A program made the position numbers and the translations under genes. A stretch of DNA of 34,469 bases, taken from NCBI GenBank assembly GCA_016179055.1, contig JACOSC010000310.1, forward strand, positions 1-34,469. Reading direction: 5' to 3'. The DNA comes from Acidobacteriota bacterium. GTDB lineage: Bacteria; Acidobacteriota; UBA6911; JACOSC01. Below the pieces are notes generated by a model, which saw nothing but the letters and a program-made list of their open reading frames with translations, did not search any database and was not told the DNA's origin. Shown in pieces: positions 1-7,646 of the stretch (position 1 is its first letter; every line of letters begins with the position of its first letter).

Positions 1-328
1 CTCATCCTCTCATCTTCAGTGCTAGGGCCTCTGGTAAGCCAACCCCCTCTCAGCGCCCCTGCCGGGGCGCTCGAGGTGGATGGGGCCATGAGTCCTGGGG
101 CGGCGCTCCGCTTGCCCCAGGCTAATCTCCTTGCGCCCCTGCCGGGGCGCGTGCGACTTTATGTTTTCGTCTGCTTCGTAGGAGCGGCGCCGGCCCGCTC
201 CAAAATGCCCAAACTCCAGGCTCCTTAGAAACTTCCCCAGTTTCTTCTTTATTCTGCGTGTCGTTACGACAAGCTGGGGGACTCCTACGGAGCTTACATC
301 GTACCGAAATCACACCCTCTTCGACCGC
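1..328. repeat. Interspersed repeat block, copy A
   Basis: No gene is seen here. Bases 1-151 are a near-identical direct copy of about 29453-29602, with a few substitutions over roughly 150 bases. A second block (about 221-266, starting TCCTTAGAAACTTCCCCAGT) recurs at 29302-29345. The two blocks lie in opposite order in the two loci. Copy A holds two perfect 18-base palindromes, GCGCCCCTGCCGGGGCGC, at 53-70 and 133-150. Short ORFs here only translate the repeat (SPGAALRLPQA-type peptides) and are not proposed as genes. Confidence 0.8.
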
Positions 329-790
329 TCATTCTTGTTTGTCGATACCCTGCCGACGGTAATCTTTAGAGAGTTCTTCGTAAATGACGGCCGCGGCTTT
401 AACCCACTGCTCGGCGACGCCTGATATCTCTTTCTTGCTCTGAGCCGGAGCCCCGGCGGCCAATGTGCGAGCTGGAATTTGGCAATTATTGGCGACAACA
501 CTGCCGGCCGCTATCACGGACTCTGGGCCCACCGTAGCGCCTTCGAGGACGACGGCGTTAATACCAATAACCGCGCGTTGTCCTATGATACATCCTTCCA
601 GTATAGCGCCATGACCAACGGTTGCTTCTTCACCAATCACAGCGCCTGCTGGGCTGGGATGCACGACGCAATTATCCTGAACGCTGGCGCCCGCTTCAAT
701 GATGACATCCCCAATCAGTGTGGCGGTTGGCGCTATGAAGGCGTCCTCGGCCATAATGGGGCGACTACCGCCGAACTCTATCAATATCAT
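329..790 (-). CDS. Gamma-carbonic-anhydrase-like hexapeptide-repeat protein
   Basis: The 153-residue protein has the left-handed beta-helix hexapeptide pattern (IGDVII, VIGEEATVGHGAIL, VIGINAVVLEGATVG) of the gamma-CA/PaaY/YrdA family, most of which are zinc enzymes interconverting CO2 and bicarbonate. Family members are usually about 170-200 residues. Compared with the usual pattern, roughly one helical coil (the segment carrying the LRGD-type motif) is absent between GDVII and the QDNCVVH motif. Two of the three usual zinc ligands are present (H44 in CVVH, H60 in VGHGA). The third, normally His in LHGC, is Glu65 (LEGC). Catalysis is therefore doubtful, and an acyltransferase-like or structural role is possible. 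The start is the ATG at 790, with only a weak GAAG upstream. The gene lies downstream of the enoyl reductase gene on the same strand, separated by an inverted repeat. Confidence 0.82.
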   Translation of the reverse strand: MILIEFGGSRPIMAEDAFIAPTATLIGDVIIEAGASVQDNCVVHPSPAGAVIGEEATVGHGAILEGCIIGQRAVIGINAVVLEGATVGPESVIAAGSVVANNCQIPARTLAAGAPAQSKKEISGVAEQWVKAAAVIYEELSKDYRRQGIDKQE

Positions 791-860
791 GTTTCTTCAA
801 AAGAGTTGTTCATACCCCTTTTGGGGCGCCACGACGAATGAAAATAGCAACGACACGCTT

Positions 861-941
861 GGGAGCGCCCCGACTACCGTCGGGGCAAGAGTGGACGCAG
901 TCCGTGACGGGACTCGCCCCGACAGTGGTCGGGGCGCTCCC
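861..941. repeat. Inverted repeat with 26-bp arms
   Basis: Arms at 861-886 and 916-941 are inverted copies with about two mismatches (core GCGCCCCGAC...GTCGGGGC). Each arm is itself partly palindromic. The element fills the space between the fabL-like gene (ending at 954) and the gamma-CA-like gene. A transcript would fold into a strong GC-rich hairpin, but no T-tract follows, so a classical intrinsic terminator is not supported. It resembles a REP-type element. Confidence 0.75.
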
Positions 942-953
942 GGGTATTTTGGC

Positions 954-1772
954 TTATCCAACCAAATCTTCGCCGCCATCGACGCCGATGATATTTCCTG
1001 TCATCCAGGGCCGTGCCTGGCAAAGCGCTACGAGCGTTTCGGCCACATCCTGCGTGGTTGTCAGCCGCCCGCCCGGATTCAACTCTAAGACCCGATTGAT
1101 CATCACTTCGTTTCCCGGAATGCGTCGGAGAGCGGGTGTATCCGTCACCCCTGCCCGAATTGAATTGGCGCTGATCTGGAGCGGCGCCAGTTCCAAGGCC
1201 AACTGTCGTATGTGCGACTCCAGCGCTGCTTTGGCGGCAGAAACCGCTCCGTAGCTCGGCCATACCCGGTGGCCTCCGGCGCTCGTCATGGCAAAAATCT
1301 TCCCGCCGGGGCCTAGCATTTTACGGGCAAGCAGATCTTGCACCCAATAAACCAAACTATTGGCCATGACATCCAACGTCATGTTCATATCGAGTTCTCG
1401 TATGGCTTCCGTCGGGGTTGGCGCGATGAACGGTTTCAGAGTACCGAAGGCCAACGAGTGCAGCAGCACCCGCACGCCCTCGCGCTGCCCGCTCATTTCA
1501 AGAGCCGACTGCATCTGGTCAAGAGTTTCTTGCCGGCGAGCCGCATCCGCGGCATTCGTATTAAAAAAAACGGCCTGCCGACCGGTCGCTTCAATTTGCC
1601 CGATAATTCGTTCAACATTGGGCATCGTGGCTCGCCGATCCAGATGAACCCCGAAAATATTCATGCCAAATTGGGCAAGCGCCAGTCCGGCCGCCTCTCC
1701 AAATCCGCTGGACGCCCCAAGGATCAATGCCCACCCGCCTTTAATGCCGGTCGAAGTGATATTCGTCTCCAT
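954..1772 (-). CDS. fabL: Enoyl-[acyl-carrier-protein] reductase, SDR family (FabI/FabL type)
   Basis: This short-chain dehydrogenase/reductase of 272 residues would reduce enoyl-ACP in the last step of each fatty-acid elongation cycle, in the cytoplasm. Near the N-terminus is the nucleotide-binding GASSGFG (residues 19-25). LHSLAFG resembles the FabI substrate-loop region. The catalytic pair Y174 and K181 has the Y-x6-K spacing typical of enoyl-ACP reductases rather than Y-x3-K of ordinary SDRs. The C-terminal IGVDGG is the usual SDR end. The start is the ATG at 1772 because a clear AGGAGGAA lies about 10 bases upstream; the frame stays open to 1913 but that extension has no homologous look. 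The sequence resembles Bacillus FabL more than E. coli FabI, but another SDR role cannot be excluded. Confidence 0.75.
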   Translation of the reverse strand: METNITSTGIKGGWALILGASSGFGEAAGLALAQFGMNIFGVHLDRRATMPNVERIIGQIEATGRQAVFFNTNAADAARRQETLDQMQSALEMSGQREGVRVLLHSLAFGTLKPFIAPTPTEAIRELDMNMTLDVMANSLVYWVQDLLARKMLGPGGKIFAMTSAGGHRVWPSYGAVSAAKAALESHIRQLALELAPLQISANSIRAGVTDTPALRRIPGNEVMINRVLELNPGGRLTTTQDVAETLVALCQARPWMTGNIIGVDGGEDLVG

Positions 1773-1997
1773 ACTTGCGTTATTCCTCCTCATTGCGAAC
1801 TGTTTGGGCATCACTATTCTACCATCTTTCCCAGCGCATGAATACCACCGGGACCCGTCTATTCCGCACCATTGCCAAAGCAACGAAGCGAGAGATGACA
1901 CGAGGCAACGCATCGGATTCTGCTTTACCGTAAACCAAAGCTACGAGTGTCGAAGTCGAGCAAGAGCCGAGTCATTTTGTATTAGAAAAAATTCGGA

Positions 1998-2332
1998 GTA
2001 ACTGCTCAGCCCATGGCGGCGGTTCCGTATCGACTGGGTGGCCTAATATGTGGGTGTTTGAACAATTACGAAATTTGAAATCAGGACTCGCGCGGAAACC
2101 CGGAGGGTTTCCAGCTATTAGCCGGTGGTTGAGCGCAGCGATACCACCGGAACGCACGCCATGAAAACCGGCGCACCCCGGCGGGGTGCCAGCCCGAGCC
2201 GTCAGGCCCTTGCTCGCACCCCTCCAGGGTGCCTCCGTTTTTCGTTCGTTGACCGGTGGTATCGCTGCGCTCAACCACCGGCTAATAGCTGTAAAGCCTC
2301 CGGCTTAGTCGAAGGCAGGGCTGAACAGTTAC
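1998..2332. mobile_element. Nested inverted-repeat (MITE-like) element
   Basis: This lies in the 650-base gap between the fabL-like gene and the macB-like permease gene. The outer ends are 15-bp inverted repeats, GTAACTGCTCAGCCC at 1998-2012 and its complement with one mismatch at 2318-2332. Inside is a perfect 38-bp inverted repeat (2113-2150 and 2253-2290, ending AGCTATTAGCCGGTGGTTGA), extended by about 12 imperfectly paired bases. The centre is GC-rich and coding-like on both strands, but those peptides (MVERSDTTG..., ...WYRCAQPPA) are repeat translations, not genes. No transposase is present, so it looks non-autonomous. Bases 1773-1997 hold nothing else recognised beyond the fabL-like leader. 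Confidence 0.75.
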
Positions 2333-2423
2333 AATTCAAAGAAGGCTGTCCCTTAAGGGCGGAAAACGAAGAAAGAATTTGGCCGTCGTCGTCGTTTCTG
2401 ATCCCTATCAATAATTAGTCGCT

Positions 2424-3653
2424 CTATTCGTAGCGTAGCGCATTGATGGGATCAAGCGAGGCTGCCTTATGCGCAGGATAGTAACCAAAAAACAGCCCGA
2501 TCGAAATCGAGAAAATGACCGAGACCATTATCGACCAAGAAGAAATCAAGGTAGGCCACATAAGAAAATTGGCAATGGCATAGGACGCGATGACACCCAG
2601 CGAGATGCCCAGCAACCCACCCAATATGCAAAGCACAATCGACTCGGTTAGAAACTGTATGCGCACATGACCGGGCCTGGCGCCAATGGCCATGCGAACG
2701 CCAATTTCACGTGTCCGCTCGGATACGGCCACCAGCATAATGTTCATGATGCCAATCCCGCCGACGATCAAAGAGACGGCGGCAATGCTGCCGAGCAAGA
2801 TCGTCATCGTGCGATTGGTGGCTTCGTAGGTTTCGGCAATATCGCCCATGTTGCGGACGCTGAAATCATCCTCTTGAAAAGAGCCAAGGCGGTGGCGTTG
2901 CCGGAGCAGGGATTTTACTTGAACCTCCGCCGTATAGGTAGCTCGCGGACTGCGAGCCGAAATCATGGCCTGCTGTATATAGTTGATGCCCCCGAGCAGC
3001 TTTTTCATTATTGTCGAGTATGGCACGATGGCCGTGTCATCTTGGTCGCGGCCCCAGCTATTTTCACCTTTTCGACTCAGCACGCCGAGCACGCGAAAAG
3101 GCAAATTGCGAATGCGAATCATCTGACCAATGGCGTCCCCGCTGGGAAACAACTTATCGGCTACGGTTTTTCCCAGCACGACTACGCGGGCCGCGGTTTT
3201 GACATGTGTTTCAGTGAAAAATTCCCCCTTGTCGACCGGCCAATTTCTAATCTCAGGAAACTTTTCGTTGAACCCCTCAACTCTAGTGCTCCAATTCTGA
3301 TTGCCATAGACGACTTGCGCCATGCTTGAGGCATTGGGTGTGGCGAGCTGCACCGATGGACATTCGCGTAAGATGGCCTCGATATCATCGGGAGTCAATG
3401 TATTGAGCGAGCCGGATCCCGTGTGAACCCCATAGCTCCGCATGCTCCCTGCCCGTACGTAAAGAATGTTTGTTCCCATCGAGGCAATCTCTTCTTGAAC
3501 TTGCCGCTGTGCCCCTTGGCCTAGGCTGACCATGGCGATAACCGCGCCAACGCCGATGATTATCCCCAGCATCGTAAGAAACGAGCGCACTTTGTTTCGC
3601 GCCAAGGCTCGTAACGACATTTTGAAAATGATCCAAACATGTCGAAAAGACAT
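2424..3653 (-). CDS. MacB-type ABC transporter permease (MacB_PCD/FtsX)
   Basis: This 409-residue inner-membrane permease has a first membrane helix at about residues 20-42 (SFLTMLGIIIGVGAVIAM), a large periplasmic MacB_PCD domain (about 50-270), and three C-terminal helices of the FtsX fold (about 285-400) ending in the typical YYPAHKAASLDPINALRYE tail. E. coli MacB fuses its ATPase to this permease. Here the permease stands alone, as in LolCDE-like and many Gram-negative systems. It follows the ATPase and adaptor genes on the same strand (gap 115 bases), and together they would form a mechanotransmission-type tripartite exporter of unknown substrate. The start is the ATG at 3653 with GAGGT about seven bases upstream. 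Confidence 0.92.
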   Translation of the reverse strand: MSFRHVWIIFKMSLRALARNKVRSFLTMLGIIIGVGAVIAMVSLGQGAQRQVQEEIASMGTNILYVRAGSMRSYGVHTGSGSLNTLTPDDIEAILRECPSVQLATPNASSMAQVVYGNQNWSTRVEGFNEKFPEIRNWPVDKGEFFTETHVKTAARVVVLGKTVADKLFPSGDAIGQMIRIRNLPFRVLGVLSRKGENSWGRDQDDTAIVPYSTIMKKLLGGINYIQQAMISARSPRATYTAEVQVKSLLRQRHRLGSFQEDDFSVRNMGDIAETYEATNRTMTILLGSIAAVSLIVGGIGIMNIMLVAVSERTREIGVRMAIGARPGHVRIQFLTESIVLCILGGLLGISLGVIASYAIANFLMWPTLISSWSIMVSVIFSISIGLFFGYYPAHKAASLDPINALRYE

Positions 3654-3768
3654 TAAACTACCTCGCTTAGGTTTGATTGGTTTTCTCCGTTGCTCCTCGC
3701 TTGCGCGGTATAGCTAGGCAACGTTCATGATCTACCGCCACACAAGGTTCTCCGTTCAAGGCCGGTGG

Positions 3769-4539
3769 TTAGCTTGATTCGTTGCGATATTCCCGCAATA
3801 TTAGCCCATCTTTGAAAACCGTGACGCGCTCGGCATAGGCCGCAATATCCGTCTCATGCGTGACCATCACCAGAGTGATTCGTTGCTCGCGGTTAAGGGT
3901 TTGCAGAAATTCCATGATCTCACCGGAAGTGGAGCTGTCCAAGTTTCCCGTCGGTTCATCCGCCAGAATAATCGCCGGCTTGTTCACCAGCGAACGTGCG
4001 ATGGCCACGCGCTGCTGCTCACCCCCGGAGAGTTGATTGGGGTGCATTTTGGCCTTGTGCGGGATCTTGACGACCTCCAAGGCGTGCCGAACTCGCGCGG
4101 CCCGCTCATGTTTATCGATTTCCGCATAGAGCATGGGCAACTCCACATTTTCCCAGACCGACGTCCGCTGCAGTAGATTGAAATTTTGAAAAATAAACCC
4201 GATCTTGCGATTGCGAATATCCGCCAGCGCTCCCCGCGACATGCGAGAGACATCAATATTATCCAATAAGTAGCGGCCCGACGTGGGACGGTCAAGACAA
4301 CCAATCAAATTGAGCATGGTCGACTTCCCCGAACCCGAATGCCCCATGATGGCGACGAATTCCCCAGCGCGCACTTTAAAAGTCACTCCCTTTAAGGCTT
4401 GCACCTGCGATCCGCCCAGGTCATAAACTTTTACTACATCTTGCAAATCAATAACAATAGGCGAGCCGGCGGGCGCCGCCGCATAATCGACCGAAGCCTC
4501 AACTTCTGGGGCTTGCCGGCTTGAGTCATTACCGTTCAT
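3769..4539 (-). CDS. ABC transporter ATPase, MacB/LolD family
   Basis: This 256-residue cytoplasmic ATPase would power the MacB-type permease encoded downstream. The Walker A is GHSGSGKST, followed by Q-loop FIFQNFNLL, signature LSGGEQQRVAIARSL, Walker B IILADEPTGNLDS and the H-loop in MVTHE. About 30 extra N-terminal residues precede the ABC domain. The start is the ATG at 4539, only six bases after the adaptor stop, and the stop and start are joined by a run of nine A (minus strand), so the two genes are almost certainly co-translated from one mRNA. The family exports lipids, lipoproteins, macrolides or peptides, and the sequence does not decide which. Confidence 0.95.
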   Translation of the reverse strand: MNGNDSSRQAPEVEASVDYAAAPAGSPIVIDLQDVVKVYDLGGSQVQALKGVTFKVRAGEFVAIMGHSGSGKSTMLNLIGCLDRPTSGRYLLDNIDVSRMSRGALADIRNRKIGFIFQNFNLLQRTSVWENVELPMLYAEIDKHERAARVRHALEVVKIPHKAKMHPNQLSGGEQQRVAIARSLVNKPAIILADEPTGNLDSSTSGEIMEFLQTLNREQRITLVMVTHETDIAAYAERVTVFKDGLILREYRNESS

Positions 4540-4545
4540 TTTTTT

Positions 4546-6249
4546 TTACCGTCCTTGCCGAGCCGGCGGCCGACCACCGCCCGGCATCATGGTACGACCA
4601 AAAGGCGAGCTAACGCCACCGTTGGATTTCTTGTCCGGATCCACGGTTTCTCCGATAATTACCTGATCATTGACTTTCAGATCGCCTTCGAGTAACGCGG
4701 TATCCATCCCATCGGTGATTCCGAGTTTTACGTGATGGGGTTGCGCCTGCTTCTTGTCATCCAATACCCAAATTACCTGTGTAACTTCTCTCCCAATAGA
4801 GGCACTTCGAAAATGCACTTTGTCGCCGGGGTTCATTTTCACATTCAAGTCGGCCTGCGGCTTGGAACTCGCAACTTCGCCGAGAATATCTCCGCTTCCG
4901 CGGCCCCGTCGACCTTGCGTGCGTGCCATAAATTTTTCCCGATCTTCGGGCGTCATTTGCTCCCAGCGTTTTCGTAGCCGGGCTTTTTTTTCGGCGCTGA
5001 GACCCTCACCCCCTCCCATAGACGCGGAGGCTCCCGCCGCGGAAGCCGATGGGTTAGCGGCCGTGGGCGTCGAGGTTTCTCCGCGTGGGCCGGTGGCCGC
5101 GCTGTCCTTTTTCGCCGAACCTGGCACGGCGGCGCGGTCAATATCCTCCGGACTGTTCGTGGGTCGGAAGCGCAAAGCCGCATTAGGAACCTTAAGCGCG
5201 TCGCTCAATTCAGCGATGATAATGCTAATGCTGGCCGTCATGCCCGGTCGCAGTTTTAAATGCGGGTTTTCAACCGATATGACAACGCTGTAAGTCACCA
5301 CGTTCTGCACGGTCTTGGCGTTGAGCCGGATTTCCTGAATCTTTCCGGCGAACCGTTCACCTGGAAAGGCATCTACGGTGAATTCTACACGTGCGTTCTC
5401 AGAAATGGACCCAATATCGGCTTCATCGATAGCCGCCAACACTTGCATCCTGGTTAAGTCCTGAGCGATCAAGAAAAGCGTGGGCGTTTGCAAGCTGGCG
5501 GCCACCGTTTGCCCAGCATCAACATTGCGTTCGATAACGACACCGTCGATGGGAGACAATATAGTGGTATATTTCAAATTGATATCGGACATTTCCAAAT
5601 TCGCCTTGGCTTCTTGAACCTGGGCCTTGGCCTGTTCGAGCTGGGCGGAAGCCGATCGAATTTGCGCTTCGCTTTGCGTTACTTGCGCCCGCGCTTGCTC
5701 ATGGCGCGCGGTCGCCTGATCGGCGGTGGCCTGCACGGACTCCAGGTCGCGAGCCGGAATGAGCCCGGCCTGAAATAGCTCCTGGCTGCGCGCCAACGCT
5801 CGCTTGGCATCCGTCTCAGCCACGCGCGTGGCTTCACTGTTAGCCTTGGCGTTTAACAATTCCGCTCGCCGATTGGCAAGACTGGCTTCCGCAGTCTTAA
5901 TGGAAGCTTCCGCCGTAGCCAGCAGGGCTTTTGACCGATCCACGGCCGCACTGAACGTGGCCGGGTCAATTTGAGCCAGCAGTTGACCCTTGCTTATAAC
6001 GCTGTTGTAGTCCGCATAGAGATTCTGTATACGGCCGGAAATTTGGCTACCCACTTGAACGGTTGTAACCGCTTGCACAACCCCCGTGGCACTAACTTTA
6101 TACCGGATGTCTCCCTGGGAAATGGTGGCGGTTATAAAATTGCCGGCCGTCGCTTGTTGGGTCTTCCAGAGCATTCTAAACCCGACACCCACAATAACCA
6201 AAGGGACTACAAGTATCATGATCACCTTTGGTCTGAAGAATTTTTTCAT
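4546..6249 (-). CDS. MacA/HlyD-type periplasmic adaptor with an unusual C-terminal insertion
   Basis: This periplasmic adaptor (membrane fusion protein) is anchored by an N-terminal helix (about residues 9-27). A half-lipoyl domain (about 55-95) precedes a long alpha-helical hairpin of Ala/Gln/Glu-rich heptads (about 97-220), then the second lipoyl half (SPIDGVVIERNVDAGQTV) and a beta-barrel. At 567 residues it is well above the roughly 370-400 typical of MacA. The excess is an Ala/Ser/Pro/Gly-rich linker and a basic helix (KKARLRKRWEQMTPEDREKF) between about residues 360 and 460, before the membrane-proximal domain resumes, plus a Gly/Pro/Arg-rich tail. It heads the operon with the ATPase and permease. 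An outer-membrane TolC-like channel is not encoded nearby. The start is the ATG at 6249. Confidence 0.9.
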   Translation of the reverse strand: MKKFFRPKVIMILVVPLVIVGVGFRMLWKTQQATAGNFITATISQGDIRYKVSATGVVQAVTTVQVGSQISGRIQNLYADYNSVISKGQLLAQIDPATFSAAVDRSKALLATAEASIKTAEASLANRRAELLNAKANSEATRVAETDAKRALARSQELFQAGLIPARDLESVQATADQATARHEQARAQVTQSEAQIRSASAQLEQAKAQVQEAKANLEMSDINLKYTTILSPIDGVVIERNVDAGQTVAASLQTPTLFLIAQDLTRMQVLAAIDEADIGSISENARVEFTVDAFPGERFAGKIQEIRLNAKTVQNVVTYSVVISVENPHLKLRPGMTASISIIIAELSDALKVPNAALRFRPTNSPEDIDRAAVPGSAKKDSAATGPRGETSTPTAANPSASAAGASASMGGGEGLSAEKKARLRKRWEQMTPEDREKFMARTQGRRGRGSGDILGEVASSKPQADLNVKMNPGDKVHFRSASIGREVTQVIWVLDDKKQAQPHHVKLGITDGMDTALLEGDLKVNDQVIIGETVDPDKKSNGGVSSPFGRTMMPGGGRPPARQGR

Positions 6250-6570
6250 AATGGCGTTCGCTCCTAATCGGTCAATTCTACGGAGGACTCATAGCGTCCA
6301 ATTCCGCAAGGCTTTATCATCCTCCAAATCGGTCAGTAAGTCAAATGAGCTTTAAAACATGGGCTGCCTTCCGCGCGCCTTTCCGCTCCCTAGGCCATTG
6401 TTCGTGGGACGGGCGGCCGCGGATCCCATGAGGCTACGCACAACCTTGTATGTATACGCTCGGCTAGGGCCGACTATTCCACTATAACAGCACAGCAATA
6501 TACCTCTATTGACTACCAGCTCCGGCTTTGGTACATTCGTAGCGCTCAATAGCCAGGTAGGGGAATCCCA
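6250..6570. other. Divergent intergenic region between the macA-like and trmI-like genes
   Basis: This 321-base gap must hold promoters for the leftward efflux operon and the rightward tRNA-modification operon. I see no convincing paired -35/-10 boxes; TTGTAT near 6450 and TATAAC near 6482 are badly spaced. No repeat, RNA gene or additional ORF is convincing. A purine-rich AGGTAGGGG sits just before the ATG at 6571. Confidence 0.5.
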
Positions 6571-7446
6571 ATGGAAGAGATCAATGAGGTAAGTCAGGTG
6601 AAGGCGGCGCTCAATTACGGGAACTCGGTGCTGCTCTACAGCCTGCAAGGAAAAACTTTTCTTATTCGCTTGGATGAAAATGCTAAATTCCACTGCCACC
6701 TCGGGGTCATCCCGCATAAGGAAATCATCGGCCTTCCGTATGGCGGATTGATTTATACGCAGACCGGAAACCCCTTTTATCTGCTCGAGCCTACCACGGA
6801 AGACTTCATCATGAAGTCGGCCCGTAAGACGGCCATAATGTATCCTAAGGACATTGGGCTGCTGTTGTTGAAAGCGGGCGTACGCGCCGGGGCTCAGGTC
6901 ATTGAAATGGGCAGTGGCTCCGGTGGCCTGGCCATGGCTTTGGCCAATGCGGTCGGACCCAGCGGAAGGGTCTTCTCATACGACAAGAGTCCGAGCTTCC
7001 AAGTGAACGCCGGCAAGAATGTCGCGCGCGCCGGTTTCCATAATCTGGTGGAGTATAAGGTCAGATATGTGACCGAGGGCTTCGACGAAAAAGATGTTGA
7101 TGTGGTTGTTATGGATATACCGATCCCCTGGGAGGGAATTGAGCACGCCTGGACGGCCTTGAAGGGGGGCGGCCGGTTTGCCAGTTTCGTTCCTACGTAT
7201 AACCAGGTAGAGCGCACCGCCGAGGCGTTGAAAAAATCTCGTTTTGTCAACGTCGAGTGTGTGGAAATCCTTCATCGATACATACTGGCGCGCGAAGGCA
7301 AGACCAGACCGTTCGCCGACATGATCGGTCATACGGGGTTCCTGCTGTTTGCCCGCAAGGTTTTAATTGCCGCTCCCGCCGAAGTTATTACGGAGACCAA
7401 GCCGGACACGACGACCGTTGAAGACGAAGGACTGTTGCCGCTATGA
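6571..7446 (+). CDS. trmI: tRNA (adenine-58-N1)-methyltransferase, TrmI/GCD14 family
   Basis: This 291-residue SAM-dependent methyltransferase would form m1A58 in the tRNA T-loop. An N-terminal beta-rich domain (about 1-90) is followed by the Rossmann domain with SAM motif VIEMGSGSGGLAMAL (about 109-123) and the family motif DIPIPWEGIEHAW, which matches the D-x-P-x-PW catalytic region of TrmI. The motif FVPTYNQVERT is also typical. The start is the ATG at 6571 with AGGTAGGGG upstream. Its stop overlaps the next start (ATGA at 7443-7446), so it is translationally coupled to the sulfur-carrier gene. The context, a TtuB/TtuA pair acting on position 54 of the same loop, supports the tRNA assignment. 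Confidence 0.9.
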   Translation: MEEINEVSQVKAALNYGNSVLLYSLQGKTFLIRLDENAKFHCHLGVIPHKEIIGLPYGGLIYTQTGNPFYLLEPTTEDFIMKSARKTAIMYPKDIGLLLLKAGVRAGAQVIEMGSGSGGLAMALANAVGPSGRVFSYDKSPSFQVNAGKNVARAGFHNLVEYKVRYVTEGFDEKDVDVVVMDIPIPWEGIEHAWTALKGGGRFASFVPTYNQVERTAEALKKSRFVNVECVEILHRYILAREGKTRPFADMIGHTGFLLFARKVLIAAPAEVITETKPDTTTVEDEGLLPL

Positions 7447-7646
7447 TCGTACGAATGCGCAACCAGCGTTACGAATTCTCTAAAAATATGACTGTGCGAC
7501 AACTGTTGGACAATCTACAGGCCTTGCCGGAGTCCGTCGTTGTTATGCGAAATGATGAGATCCTCACCGAAGATGAATTGGTCAAGGAGCCGGATTTCAT
7601 TGAGGTGATTCCCGTGATATCCGGAGGGGCGTGGCGTGAAATGTAA
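7443..7646 (+). CDS. ttuB: ThiS/MoaD-family sulfur carrier, TtuB-like
   Basis: This 67-residue beta-grasp protein would carry sulfur as a C-terminal thiocarboxylate for tRNA 2-thiolation. The family pattern is visible: basic beta-hairpin start, VRQLLDNL helix, EILTEDELVKEPDFIEVIPVISGG. The diglycine is G61-G62, but unlike mature carriers it is followed by five more residues (AWREM), so either processing is needed or the protein acts otherwise. Its start overlaps the trmI stop by four bases and its end overlaps the ttuA start by 11 bases. The codons for Gly-Gly (GGAGGG, 7623-7628) double as the ribosome binding site of ttuA. ThiS or MoaD proper are alternatives, but the partner gene points to TtuB. 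Confidence 0.85.
   Translation: MIVRMRNQRYEFSKNMTVRQLLDNLQALPESVVVMRNDEILTEDELVKEPDFIEVIPVISGGAWREM

Noticed and set aside
19..228. ORF of 69 codons with SPGAALRLPQA-type peptide
   Set aside because: It lies in a repeat duplicated at 29453-29602 with shared palindromes; no ribosome binding site and no recognisable protein family.
861..941. Rho-independent terminator between the fabL-like and gamma-CA-like genes
   Set aside because: Hairpin present but no T-tract on either strand, so it is listed as a repeat only.
2125..2418. ORF starting MVERSDTTG on the plus strand and its mirror on the minus strand
   Set aside because: Both come from the inverted-repeat element, so the near-identical start peptides on opposite strands follow from symmetry, not from a gene.
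4539..4548. Programmed frameshift at the run of nine A between adaptor and ATPase genes
   Set aside because: The run lies across the stop and next start, not within a reading frame needing a shift; it simply brings the genes close.
4754..5293. 179-codon plus-strand ORF inside the MacA-like gene
   Set aside because: It is antisense to a clear adaptor coding sequence and has no family features.
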